A DNA stretch of 64,000 bases from positions 2,418,001-2,482,000 of the forward strand of contig OZ244871.1 of NCBI GenBank assembly GCA_965221105.1. Direction: 5' to 3'. Both the position numbers and the translations under genes were made by a program. Shown piece by piece: positions 35,847-45,165 of this stretch (position 1 is the stretch's first letter; each line of letters starts with the position of its first letter). Origin of the DNA: GM7GCV1 sp965221105 (GTDB lineage: Bacteria; Pseudomonadota; Gammaproteobacteria; Pseudomonadales; GM7GCV1). The notes below the pieces were generated by a model. The model saw nothing but the letters and a program-made list of their open reading frames with translations. It was not told where the DNA came from and did no database searches.

Positions 35847-36817
35847 AAGTATTCTCCAAAACCAGGAAAAAAATCAAAATGGCCAGGTACCGTCTTTCGT
35901 TGGGAAACAAGGATACCTGTTTTAAGTTAGGTGAATGTCTATTGGGGGAAGCTCCAGGACACTGCGGACGGGACCCCATGTATAGCAGCACAGTACTCTG
36001 GAACAGGGGCGATATGATATAACATATCTGCTTGGCAATTCCAGTTCGGTGGTCGCGCTTCAGGAACTTTGGCGTTGTACCATGATGACTGTCGTCGACG
36101 AGTACGCCTTCACCTGTCTGCGCGAACCGGGTGCAGAAGGCTTGAGCTGCGGTGAATTGGGCAACCTTCAGACGGATGGTGCAGTGTTTCTATTCCAGGC
36201 TCAGCGGGACAACTCCGTGCGCGGCGGGTGACTGGAACAGGCCTCGGTACCTCAGGGCAGTGTGCGTGTCGCCTGTGTGAATTCAGTGTACGCAGTACAT
36301 GCTATCATTCGGGCATACCCTGCCAAATCCCAGCCAGGGAGGTCAGCCATGGTGCACATCACCTTCCGCCAAATCCTCGATGAGATCCACCAGGGGCACT
36401 GAAGTGATCAGTCTCTGGAGCTTTGAACTGGCGGGCCGAAGCCGCCGTCCAGAGGTTGAACCCGCAGCCCCATCGATTCCACCATCCTCATTAGCCAACT
36501 CTTCGTGGATATTTACGGAACAGTGTCATGGACAATGGCATGACACGCGCAGCGATTCCCCTCTGGCCGATGCTACCCTGGACCGGCCCGATAACAAGGC
36601 TCACAGGATTCATGCAGGAGAAGCGTTTGTGCGGAAACGACACGCAAGTCTGAAGACGCCTCAACCCGATCGGAGGTCAGGCACGGAGTCCAGATGCTGG
36701 CATTCTGCCAGACACCATGAACACAGAGCGGGCTCTCAATTACGACGACCGGGTTCCTCACGCACACTATCCCGGAAGAACTGACACCCTGACGCCTGTT
36801 CGGACATTTTTCTCAAC
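35847..36817. other. Long intergenic region upstream of the receptor operon
   Basis: 971 bases. It holds the promoter of the receptor operon and the antiporter start region. Open frames at 36049-36231 and 36299-36784 lack recognisable domains and good ribosome sites, so I do not call them genes. A perfect small palindrome at 36011-36028 is listed separately. Confidence 0.5.
36011..36028. promoter_or_regulatory. Palindrome GATATG-N6-CATATC upstream of the TonB receptor
   Basis: GATATG (36011-36016) and CATATC (36023-36028) are a perfect inverted repeat with ATATAA between, 165 bases before the receptor ATG. Its length and composition vaguely recall a Fur box, but it does not match the GATAATGATAATCATTATC consensus closely. 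Operator role is inferred. Confidence 0.3.
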
Positions 36818-38446
36818 ATGATTGAAGAAGCACTGCTCTCCATTGGCCTCCTGATTTTAGCTACCAAGTTGGCGGAAGCTGTTTTCAAACGTTTCCATGT
36901 GAACTCAATCGTGGCCTATACAGTGGTCGGTATAGTGCTGGGCCCCGTAACGGGCATTGTTGAACCCACCGGTGAGATGCAGATTCTACTGGGGATCGGC
37001 ATCTTTCTCCTGTTTTTTCTCATCGGCCTGGACGAGCTTGATTTTCCCAGCCTTGTGGCTGCCTTTCAGGGACGCGTTATTGTAGCCGCGGTCATATCGG
37101 TCCTCGTACCCATGATGGCTATCATGACGGTTACCAGCGACCTGGTCTACGATTTTGGGCTGGGGCTGGACTTCTCGGAGTCGATTTGTCTCGCCGGAAT
37201 CCTGTCCCTGACCAGCCTGGGACTTGCCGCCAAGGTTCTGGTCGACGGAGGGCAGCTTCGTGAACCCATAGGCATAAGAATCTTTGCCACGGCACTGATG
37301 GCCGAGATGCTGGCCCTGTTGCTGGTAGGGTTCACCATCGGCAAACATGCCCATGAACTGAGCTGGAGCGGTGTACTGATCCTGTTGGGCCAGATTATCG
37401 CTTTTGCCGTGATTACATGGGTTCTGGCGAGCCGGGTCATGCCGTCTGTAATAATGCTGTTGAAACGTTTCCTTCATGTGCCGCAGCTCTCTTTCGGGCT
37501 CATCCTGGGGGGGTTGTTTCTGACCGTCTCCGGCGCCGAAAAAATGGGCCTGCACGGCTCTCTTGGCGCCCTGCTGTTCGGTTCAGCACTGTCGGGGCTG
37601 CCGTATCAGGTACGGCGGGATATCGTACCTGGCATGCGCAGCCTGGCAGAGGGGTTCTTCATACCGCTGTTCTTTGCCGCAGCAGGACTGCATCTGAGTC
37701 TTTCGTTTATCGAGTTGCCGGGATTGACCATCGCGGCACTCGTGATTGTGCCCTTCGCAGGAAAGTTTGCAGGTGCCTTGCTCGGTGCCTACGTCACCCG
37801 TCAGGACATGCCATTTACTCTGGCCACAGGATTGATGGCCAAGGGTGTTGCAGAAATTGCACTGTTGCTGGTTCTTTTCGAAACCGGCACCATCGGCCCG
37901 AGCATCTTTTCCCTTCTGGTCCTGATCATGGTCGCCTATATTCTGCTGGTGCCCCCGGTGATCAACACGGCCATCCGCAGGGTCAAGCCATCGCAGCGGG
38001 ATGATTCATTCGCGCCGCAATTGCCGTCTCTGGCGCACCTGGACTTTGCGCTGAATGACATCACAGTTGGCGATATCCTCGATTACTCCCGCACCTATCC
38101 CGATGCTTCGCAGTCAGTGCGGACCTTTGTTGATCGGTGGGTCATCCCAAACCAGCAGGACTATCTGATCGTCGAACACGGTCGGCTTTTGGGCGTCGTA
38201 TCGTTGGGCATGCTGCGGTACCTGCCCAAAAAACTGTGGTCGAGCACAGATGTGGGCAAATTCGTGCGTGAGGATCCGCCCTGTGTTCGGTCCAGTGAGC
38301 CCGTGGAGGATGCACTGCAGAAAATGACGGAGAACTCGCTGACCGTCATGCCGGTACTGGAAGAGGGAACTGAAAAGTTTCTCGGTATGATTACCAGCCA
38401 GGAGGTTCTGGAGCTCATGATCCTGGAAGCCCGAGGCAAGCACTGA
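36818..38446 (+). CDS. CPA2-family cation/proton antiporter with CBS pair
   Basis: 542 residues. About 12 membrane helices span residues 1-385 (SIGLLILATKLAEAVFKRF; LLGIGIFLLFFLIGLDELDF; LGALLFGSALSGLP; GFFIPLFFAAAGLHL; GLMAKGVAEIALLLVLFETG), the Na+/H+ exchanger fold of KefB/YbaL-like proteins. The C-terminal part has two CBS motifs (DYLIVEHGRLLGVVSLGML; DALQKMTENSLTVMPVLEEG) that typically bind adenine nucleotides or c-di-AMP. Probably exports Na+ or K+ in exchange for H+; ion not determined. Monocistronic. Confidence 0.88.
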   Translation: MIEEALLSIGLLILATKLAEAVFKRFHVNSIVAYTVVGIVLGPVTGIVEPTGEMQILLGIGIFLLFFLIGLDELDFPSLVAAFQGRVIVAAVISVLVPMMAIMTVTSDLVYDFGLGLDFSESICLAGILSLTSLGLAAKVLVDGGQLREPIGIRIFATALMAEMLALLLVGFTIGKHAHELSWSGVLILLGQIIAFAVITWVLASRVMPSVIMLLKRFLHVPQLSFGLILGGLFLTVSGAEKMGLHGSLGALLFGSALSGLPYQVRRDIVPGMRSLAEGFFIPLFFAAAGLHLSLSFIELPGLTIAALVIVPFAGKFAGALLGAYVTRQDMPFTLATGLMAKGVAEIALLLVLFETGTIGPSIFSLLVLIMVAYILLVPPVINTAIRRVKPSQRDDSFAPQLPSLAHLDFALNDITVGDILDYSRTYPDASQSVRTFVDRWVIPNQQDYLIVEHGRLLGVVSLGMLRYLPKKLWSSTDVGKFVREDPPCVRSSEPVEDALQKMTENSLTVMPVLEEGTEKFLGMITSQEVLELMILEARGKH

Positions 38447-38586
38447 ATCTGCGCGGTCGCGATCACACAGGACCTGTGTCGCCCGCCAGGCATCGCTCAA
38501 GATCACTGTATGTAACTGTCTGGGTTCTGTGGAACAGCCGTCTATCTCAACTACACTACCACCAATCATTGCCCAAGCCGGATACT

Positions 38587-39213
38587 TCATTGGGCTGAGG
38601 GCAACAGCCCCCGATCAGCGGCTCTCCATATATGCACACACACATATGATCTGTAGGGAGAGAACCGGCTCGCATGATAGCTGACCGGTTTTGAATCCGT
38701 GATAACCGACTTCATGACACGATTAATGGCGGCATCGCTGTCCGGGAATACATCCGGGAACCCGCAATAGAATATCGAACACATGTCCGCTGACCACTCG
38801 CCAAATCCCCACAGGCTGCTGATTTTTTCCCTGACGGATGCATGTGTTGAATTTTTTAAGGAGCCCGCTGTGAGTCCGCCCGTCTGAATTTCAGTCATCA
38901 GGCGGTTAATGGTTTTGATTTTATTTCGTGAGACGCCGCATCTGTGGGTCATGTCGTGGTTCCGTTCAAAAAACAACTCGTTCACATCCATGTTGGAAGT
39001 GAATGCGGCGGTTTCCAGGTTGGACCAGATTGTGCGCGCAGCAGGCGCAGAGAGTTGTTGACCAACGACAGTGCGTGCCAGGCACGTGAACAGCTCATCG
39101 TCCCGTCCTGCAGAGAGTTCAATGACTCCATTGCCCTTCATTGCCTCGCACAGTGAGGGATAGGGATCCCTCGATATGTCGAGAAGTCTCCCATGTATTT
39201 CTTCAGGGTCCAT
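38587..39213 (-). CDS. AlkA-like DNA-3-methyladenine glycosylase (HhH-GPD)
   Basis: Removes alkylated bases from DNA to start base-excision repair. 208 residues. LARTVVGQQLSAPAARTIW is the conserved start of the domain; the helix-hairpin-helix is KISSLWGFGEWSADM; the catalytic Asp is in VFPDSDAAINRV. The C-terminal WxxYRxx motif is present as FSPYRSYVCVHIWRAAD. No iron-sulfur cysteines. Lacks the N-terminal Ada-like part of some relatives. Stands alone, converging with the antiporter gene. Confidence 0.85.
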   Translation of the reverse strand: MDPEEIHGRLLDISRDPYPSLCEAMKGNGVIELSAGRDDELFTCLARTVVGQQLSAPAARTIWSNLETAAFTSNMDVNELFFERNHDMTHRCGVSRNKIKTINRLMTEIQTGGLTAGSLKNSTHASVREKISSLWGFGEWSADMCSIFYCGFPDVFPDSDAAINRVMKSVITDSKPVSYHASRFSPYRSYVCVHIWRAADRGLLPSAQ

Positions 39214-39493
39214 CAGTACTTGCGATCACTAGCCAATAATGACACTTCGTCAGTTTCAGCCGCACATTCCGGTTAGGTGAACATCATGCGCAGCGCACCC
39301 TCAGGGGTGAGGCAGCGGGTATTCATCAGGCAGGCGATGATCCATGTTGTGTAGCTGCTTGAGGGTACCTATTGAGCAGGGACTGTGTGAGAAGCTCAGG
39401 CACATTACGATGAATTCCTCTATCCGAACAGAAACACTCCGGTACACACACTGTGGAGAACCAGGGTACTGAATGAGCTGCGACCAGACGGTG

Positions 39494-40060
39494 CTAATCA
39501 ATATCGTTGGGATAGTCTACCTCATACGAGGCCTCCGGCATTTCGACGGTGCGCACCTGGTTTTCGTACTGCATAAGAATTCTTTTCCCACCGGTATCTC
39601 CACTCAAGCTACATAGCTCAGTGTAAAAGCGCTTGGGAAAAATGGCCGGTATGCCCACTCGCCCATACCAGGCACTGGTGAGCTTAGCAGGGTTTTCAGT
39701 CCACGCGTTGATGAGAAGTTCAAGCCCTGCAAAACTGACTTTCTGCTAATCAGCGGCCAAAAACAGCAGTCCATCGTGGTCCGTCGCCAGGGTGTCAACA
39801 GCTGTTCGGATAGATGCTGAGATACCTTCCTGCCAACGCTCATTCACCAAAATGATTGCAGAGCGAAAGTCAATCATGCTGGTTATCAGGTTGTGATGTG
39901 CGCCGAGCACAACGCAGGTATTCGCGCTGGCAATGGTGACACATACATCGATAGTTCGCTGAAGTAGAGCGCTACCCTGATACTGTACTATCTGCTTGAC
40001 ACTGCCAAAACGACGGCTGTCACATGTTGCCAATATGACCAGACCAAGCAAAGGACGCAT
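39494..40060 (-). pseudogene. MocA-like molybdopterin cytidylyltransferase with an in-frame TAG
   Basis: MocA-type enzymes make the cytidine form of molybdenum cofactor for xanthine-dehydrogenase-like enzymes. The frame reads LVILATCDSRRFGSVKQIV, VVLGAHHNLI, NERWQEGISASIR and DGLLFLAAD, then TAG at 39746-39748, and continues in the same frame with KVSFAGLELLINAW, YGRVGIPAIFPKRFY, LSGDTGGKRIL and YEVDYPNDID to a stop at 39494. The 188-codon length fits the family. The TAG stands where family members have Gln in the ADQP motif, so a CAG-to-TAG change is likely. Its ATG abuts the stop of the xdhC remnant. Confidence 0.85.
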
Positions 40061-41080
40061 TTATTGCCCGCTACCCGCAAGTATACGACTGAGCGAGTTG
40101 CCGCTTCTCTGCCAGAGTGCTGCATGACATTCTGACACAACGGCGAGGGCAATACTCTCCGGCAAGCTGCCGCCAATGTCCAGCCCCGCCGGTCCTGCAA
40201 GCTCAAAGCCCAGTTCCTCCCGCGACAATTCCGCTTTGGCAAGCACCATTTCCTGCCTGTGAACAGGCCCCAGCAGGGCAACGTACCGGGGTGGCATTTT
40301 GCTGATAAGCCGCAGTGCCGCGGCATCCAGGTTGATATTGTGGGTCATGATGACGGCGGCGCTGGCGAGACTGAACCAAGGTTTGCCGCCAAGGTTTTCC
40401 ATGGCATCCTTTTCAATGATGGTAGCTGCCGGAAAACGTTCAGGTTTTGCGCTGTTCACTCGTGGGTCGATAAGGACGGTTTCCCAGCCCAATGCATCAG
40501 CGATTGCGACCATCGGCTCGGCATCCCCCCCCACCAAAGATCATCAGGGTCGGCACGTTTATGATGGGGGTTATCAGCCACTGATTACCCTGCTCATGAT
40601 CTATGGTTGCTAGGGGGTCGGTTCACATAAAGCTTTCTTCTCCACTTCTATTTCAACGCGGGCTGTTACTTCGCCTGTTCTTTCATCAGGTATTCGTTGT
40701 TTATAAACAGCGCTTTTCTTTTCGATAAGCACAGTCAGGACGGTTTCCAGTTCAAGATAGTTGTTATTGGCGGTAATTGGCTGCAGCAATATATGCACGA
40801 TACCGCCACACCCCATGCCGATTTCATAAGCCAGCTCATCATCAGTGCTTGTGTCGTACCGAACGACCATCGCCTGCTCTCGTGCGCAGGCAAGAGATGC
40901 CTTGCGGTGAAGGTCTGATTCCAGGCACCCTCCACTGAGTAAGCCAAACCGTTCGCCAAGGTCATTAAAGAACATAAAGGCTCCTGCTTTACGGTAGGCC
41001 GATCCCTGGGTTTTGAATACCGTTCCCAGCACCCAGCTGTGTTCATCTTTTCTTGGATGCCAGGTTTTCAACAGATGCAC
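40061..41080 (-). pseudogene. XdhC-like maturation factor with a frameshift
   Basis: XdhC proteins insert sulfurated molybdenum cofactor into xanthine dehydrogenase. The 5' part (SWVLGTVFKTQGSAYRKAGA; FGLLSGGCLESDLHRK; GMGCGGIVHILLQP) stops at 40610-40612, at the end of a five-base C run on the coding strand (40613-40617). A one-base shift there restores an open frame (WLITPIINVPTLMIFGGG) that joins the C-terminal NAD-binding-like domain (PMVAIADALGWETVLIDPR; AAVIMTHNINLDAAAL; AGPAGLDIGGSLPESIALAV). So one indel separates two otherwise good halves. Paired with the mocA remnant; no molybdenum hydroxylase is nearby. Confidence 0.85.
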
Positions 41081-41840
41081 AAAATCACTGGTGTCCGGTT
41101 AAAACCGATCAATAGTTATTGAAGCCCACGCCACATATGGCTTTCAGCGGTTTTTTATGTGTCCTCGACTTGAAACCGCTCCCGATATTGAGCGCTTTAT
41201 AAATCAATGAGTTACGCTTTAAAAATGCGTGATTTCCAGTTAAACCGGACAGTAGTGGCACAAAATGGTTTTTCATAGCGTCTACTGTTTCAAGTGGCGC
41301 GATTTACTCTATCAAGAACATAATGTGCGATCCTTTGAATCGAGGAGCCTGTTAAAGCATACACTTGTGCGGAATTTCCGTGGACGGCGTTATGCACAAC
41401 ATCTGCTCTTGAGAAGTGATTCAGTTCTTAAATCTCATCCATTTGACTGCTTTTCGCATAAGGAGTCTAGCGGGAGTTCCAAGCGCGTTTCTGTGGATTT
41501 CCGTTAGTTAGTGGAAAAGCGGACGAGAGCCCGGACTGATTGCTGTCAACATCACCGGCAGTTGCTCAGGTGTCCAGATTTTAGCTGGAGCACCTTCATT
41601 CAATCCAGATAAACAGTCGGGATAATGCGAAAATACACATATACCGCTCTCGGCACTGCACTCAGTGTGGGATCGATAGCACGGCAGATTGGGTCAACCC
41701 CGAGGTCCGCTCTATTTCAGCCTGACGCACCAGCGTATCGATGGCGAACGTGTCGATCTGTGTGCGTTCATTGACTGGTTCGAGAGACAGATCCGAAGTC
41801 ATTGACGAGACTCGAATCTGTGCGATGGTTCAACCTGCAC
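41081..41840. other. Long intergenic stretch
   Basis: 760 bases between the xdhC-like remnant and the DUF4143 ATPase. An 80-codon open frame at 41265-41507 has no recognisable domain. Near 41740-41800 a stretch resembling IDGERVDLCAFIDWFER may be a decayed gene fragment; I cannot name it. Confidence 0.4.
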
Positions 41841-43157
41841 CTAAGGCCCCAAGGCGCCAAGCGGGATTACGGACACGCCATCGGAACGGCAGTAACCGTA
41901 GCCCCGGTCTACGATAACGCCCAATAGTGCAGGGTTGCCGGCCCGGCGAGTGTCGATCCTGTCCGCAAACTTGAGCAGATTTTTGGCTGCTTCGTCGACC
42001 CGGGCAACTCCAAGTTTTATTTCCAGAGCCGCCCAGTGGCCGGCCCCGGCATCAATGATTGCGTCGACCTCAAGGCCCGTATCGTCCCGGTAGTGAAAAA
42101 CGTCCGCATTCATTGCCTGTGCGTAGATACGCAAATCCCGAATGACCAGGGACTCGAATAGAAGGCCGAATAATTCCAGATCTGCGAGCAGATGTTCCGG
42201 CCCGGCACCAAGCGCCGCCGCAGCTATGGATGGGTCAACAAAATGGTGCTTTGGCGAAACCTGCATTCTGGATCTGGACCGAAGATGCGCTGCCCAGGCG
42301 GGTTGGTTTTCCACAACCATTATCCGCTCCAGGGCACTCAGGTATGAGTGAGCGGTATGGTCCTTCATGGGGACATGATCCCGTCCCGCAACATCGCGGG
42401 CGATAGTGGCGACAGTTGCACTTGTTGAAACGTTGCGCGCCAGCGACTGCAGGAATCGGCGGATTCTGGTCGGTTCGCGCCGCACACCATCAACTTTTTT
42501 CAGGTCCATCCGACAGATGTCGTCGAGATAATTTCGGTTAACCCGCATAGCGTCTTCGGTTGCGATCCCAAGATGTCCAGGCCAGCCCCCCATACAGATG
42601 AGTTCCGCCAGTTCGCCTATTGCCAGATCCTGTGACTCACAGCGTACAGTCGCCCCGTCAAGCAGGTTCCTTAAAGACAATTGGCCTGTTCCGCGTCTCA
42701 TTTCGTAAAGCGACATGGGGCGCATGCGGAGCCGGACAATCCGGCCCGCCCCCGTATGGCGGGTGGCATCATCTGTCGGAACTGCGGAACCGGTGAGGAT
42801 GAAGTGTCCCGTGCCCTGGCGTGCATCCACTTCGCGCCGGACATGATTCCAGATGACTGGAGCAGTCTGCCACTCGTCGATGAGCCTCGGGCTTTCTCCC
42901 ATCAGCAGCATACCGGGCTCCACATCGATCATGCCGTGTGCTGTTGTATCCACATCGAGCAAGACCTCGCTTGCAGCGAGCCTTCGGGCGGTCGCAGTTT
43001 TCCCGCAGGCGCGGGGACCCTCGATCAGAACCGCGCCGGCTGCACCAAGGCACTGAGAGAGTTCCCGCTCTGCCACCCGATCCAGGTAGTTCGCAACCCC
43101 GGGAACATTCGAGTTCCCGGAGTGCGCTTTGTCACTTGCTTGAGTGTTGTTTTTCAT
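41841..43157 (-). CDS. AAA+ ATPase with C-terminal DUF4143-like domain (second copy)
   Basis: 438 residues. Walker A LIEGPRACGKTATARR at about 45-58, Walker B PRLIDEWQTAP near 90, the sensor-like FILTGSAVPTDD and RIVRLRMRPMSLYEM, and a middle segment GGWPGHL typical of the family. The C-terminal module contains FESLVIRDLRIYA, GLEVDAIID and WAALEIKLG, the same E...D...ExK spacing as in the first copy. Sequence is clearly divergent from the copy at 3090, so this is not a recent duplication. GGTGGA upstream supports the ATG at 43157; a GTG at 43169 is possible. Role unknown. Confidence 0.88.
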   Translation of the reverse strand: MKNNTQASDKAHSGNSNVPGVANYLDRVAERELSQCLGAAGAVLIEGPRACGKTATARRLAASEVLLDVDTTAHGMIDVEPGMLLMGESPRLIDEWQTAPVIWNHVRREVDARQGTGHFILTGSAVPTDDATRHTGAGRIVRLRMRPMSLYEMRRGTGQLSLRNLLDGATVRCESQDLAIGELAELICMGGWPGHLGIATEDAMRVNRNYLDDICRMDLKKVDGVRREPTRIRRFLQSLARNVSTSATVATIARDVAGRDHVPMKDHTAHSYLSALERIMVVENQPAWAAHLRSRSRMQVSPKHHFVDPSIAAAALGAGPEHLLADLELFGLLFESLVIRDLRIYAQAMNADVFHYRDDTGLEVDAIIDAGAGHWAALEIKLGVARVDEAAKNLLKFADRIDTRRAGNPALLGVIVDRGYGYCRSDGVSVIPLGALGP

Positions 43158-43350
43158 CCGGAAATCCACCCAATAGGGGCAGCGTACACATCAAGTGTAG
43201 AGAACGATAACAGGAAAGGGGCATATTTTCAACTCTTTTAGAGGCAATATTTTTAGTATTTCATGGGCATAGATTAAATATTTATGGGGGCACACATTCT
43301 TCGTACAATGCAGCGAATGAGTGGACACTGCATTCGCTGAACTGAGAAGC

Positions 43351-43731
43351 CCGGACCATCCTCACCCAGACCACACGGGAACTCCCCAGGACCCCTGTCC
43401 GACTCGACGGACAGCGCGGGCGCATCGCCAAGTCCGACGCCGAGAACCTCCACGAGGCGCTGATCCAGTACGACACCGAGGTGCTGCGCACCGCCGCGAC
43501 CCCGACACCTCGTTCACCAACACCCGCGTCGAGCGCGATATCCGCATGGCCAAGGCCAGGCAGACAGTCTCCGGCTGTTTCCGAACCCTCCGCCACGCCC
43601 AGGCTCACTGCCGAATCTCCAGCTCCCTCCGGTCCATGGCCCACCAGGGCACCAACCCGCTGACCGCCATCCAGATCGCCCTCAACGGCACCGCCGCCAC
43701 GATGATCAAGAAGGAGAAGGGGGGCAAGTAG
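43351..43731 (+). mobile_element. IS66-family transposase remnant (copy B, 3' end)
   Basis: Near-identical to copy A at 29019-29513 over their shared part. In the third part it reads TNTRVERDIRMAKARQTVSG and CFRTLRHAQAHCRISSSLR, then MAHQGTNPLTAIQIALNGTA and a Lys-rich end before TAG. It contains the natural transposase C-terminus lost in copy A. It shows the same frame change between the EVLR and DPDTSFT segments. The 5' half is missing. Confidence 0.8.
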
Positions 43732-43798
43732 TTACAAAAACAGAATAAAAAGTAGGATTTACAGAGTAAATGCAGAATAAATTTCAATGGGCGACCAT

Positions 43799-44503
43799 AT
43801 GAGGCTCAAATTCAAGGCTCAGTCTTATCAATCGGATGCCGTGAAGGCAGTGGTGGATTGCTTTGCGGGACAGCCGAGCCGCACAGGGCTGCGCTATCGC
43901 ATTGATCCAGGCAAAACAGGTCAGACGGCGGCTTTTGAAGATGGTTTCAAAAACGAAGACAGACGACTAACAGACGAGCAATTGCTGACCAATATCCAGA
44001 GCGTGCAGAAGCGCCAGAATCTAACTCCCGTGCGATCTCTGAGTGATTTCACTGAGGTTGATCATAGAGGTCAAGTCAAGCCGAAGGCCAAGGGTTACAA
44101 TCCGGGCACAAAAATCAATCTCGACATTGAGATGGAGACCGGTACCGGCAAGACCTATTGCTACATCAAGACTATCTTCGAGGTGAGCAAGCGATTTTGC
44201 TGGACGAAGTTTATTGTCATGGTACCGAGTATCGCTATTCGTGACGGCGGCTGTAAGTCTTTCCAGATCACAGCCGATCATTTCACCGAGAGCTACGGAA
44301 AGAAAGCGCGTCTCTTCATTTACAATTCGAAGCGCCTGCACGAGCTGGAAAGCTTCTCCTCTGACGCTGGGATCAATGTGATGATCATCAATATCCAGGC
44401 GTTCAATGCGAGGGGTGCTGACAATCGTCTGATATATGATGAGCTTGACAACTTCCAATCGCGTCGCCCGATTGATGTCCCCCGTGCCAGTCTAATGGTA
44501 TGA
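43799..44503 (+). pseudogene. Type III restriction enzyme Res subunit, N-terminal fragment
   Basis: About 234 residues of a protein usually near 900-1000. LKFKAQSYQSDAVKAVVDCF is the family start; Walker A is IEMETGTGKTYCYIKT; then KFIVMVPSIAIRDGG (motif Ia), TADHFTESYGKKARLFIYNS and NVMIINIQAFNARG. The text ends at PID then a few unrelated residues and a stop at 44501-44503, just before the DEPQ helicase box, so motor and nuclease domains are gone. The IS66 remnant ends 67 bases upstream. No Mod subunit is present. Inactive. Confidence 0.85.
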
Positions 44504-44697
44504 CCCGCCCCTTCTTAGAGGTCTGTGCGGCTCCGATCGACACTGAAGCATTCTGCACCACTGCACGTATTTCGCCGGGAGCAGTTTCCCCCTGTTCCGG
44601 AATCCGCTACAGTGGACGCTCCCTGCAGGATATTCTCGGCGTATCCGTATATCTCGGTTCCTTGGGACACCGCGATTTCCCGCTGCCGACAGGCGCG

Positions 44698-45066
44698 GAC
44701 GACGAGTCCATTCTCAGACATTTTTATCAGCGTTTGGACGCGGGCGACAAGCTGGTTATCTGCGAGTTGTAGACAGTAGATTGTGTGGTCCACTTTCCGG
44801 GTGGAGTCAGGGTGAAGGGTCCCAACAATTACTGGATGGCCCTGATGATTGGCCTTGGGAATGTGCCGCCCGATTTTCAGCATGTGATTGACAACATCTC
44901 CGTGAGTGAGGAAGACAGGGATATCCTGATGGTCGATAACGCTGACGCATCAGGGACAACCGCAGGCGGCGAGCAGATGTTCATCCCTGCCAAGGCTCGA
45001 TATCGTTTTGAAAACGGGAAAATAGCTGAAGCCTGGATTGGAGTAGAGCAGAGTAGAGCAGAGTAG
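44698..45066 (+). pseudogene. SnoaL-like (ester cyclase/polyketide cyclase fold) gene with an in-frame TAG
   Basis: In one continuous frame: DDESILRHFYQRLDAGDKLV, then TAG (44770-44772), then TVDCVVHFPGG, KGPNNYWMALMIGLGNVPPD and ARYRFENGKIAEAWIGVEQ. The pattern (RFYealdaGD ... HFPGG ... f.dGKIaE.W) is that of SnoaL-like alpha+beta cone proteins. The 5' end is not clear and the stop breaks the protein early. It ends in a 10-base tandem repeat. Confidence 0.6.
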
Positions 45067-45076
45067 AGCAGAGTAG
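45041..45076 (+). repeat. 10-bp tandem repeat, 3.6 copies
   Basis: GAGTAGAGCA is repeated three times without mismatch (45041-45070) followed by GAGTAG. It overlaps the 3' end of the SnoaL-like pseudogene and adds codons for a Ser-Arg-Ala-Glu-type tail. Likely replication slippage. Confidence 0.9.
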
Positions 45077-45165
45077 TTCTGCAGCATGGTAACCGGGGTC
45101 AGGCAGTCCGCGTTCGGGGTGTACCCGCCGCACCGTATGCACGGATTGAATTTCTGGAGAGAGTG

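Noticed and set aside
36299..36784. 161-codon open frame upstream of the antiporter
   Set aside because: No recognisable domain, Ser/Arg-rich composition typical of an out-of-frame reading, no ribosome site.
41265..41507. 80-codon open frame between xdhC remnant and ATPase
   Set aside because: No family, no ribosome site, surrounded by noncoding sequence.
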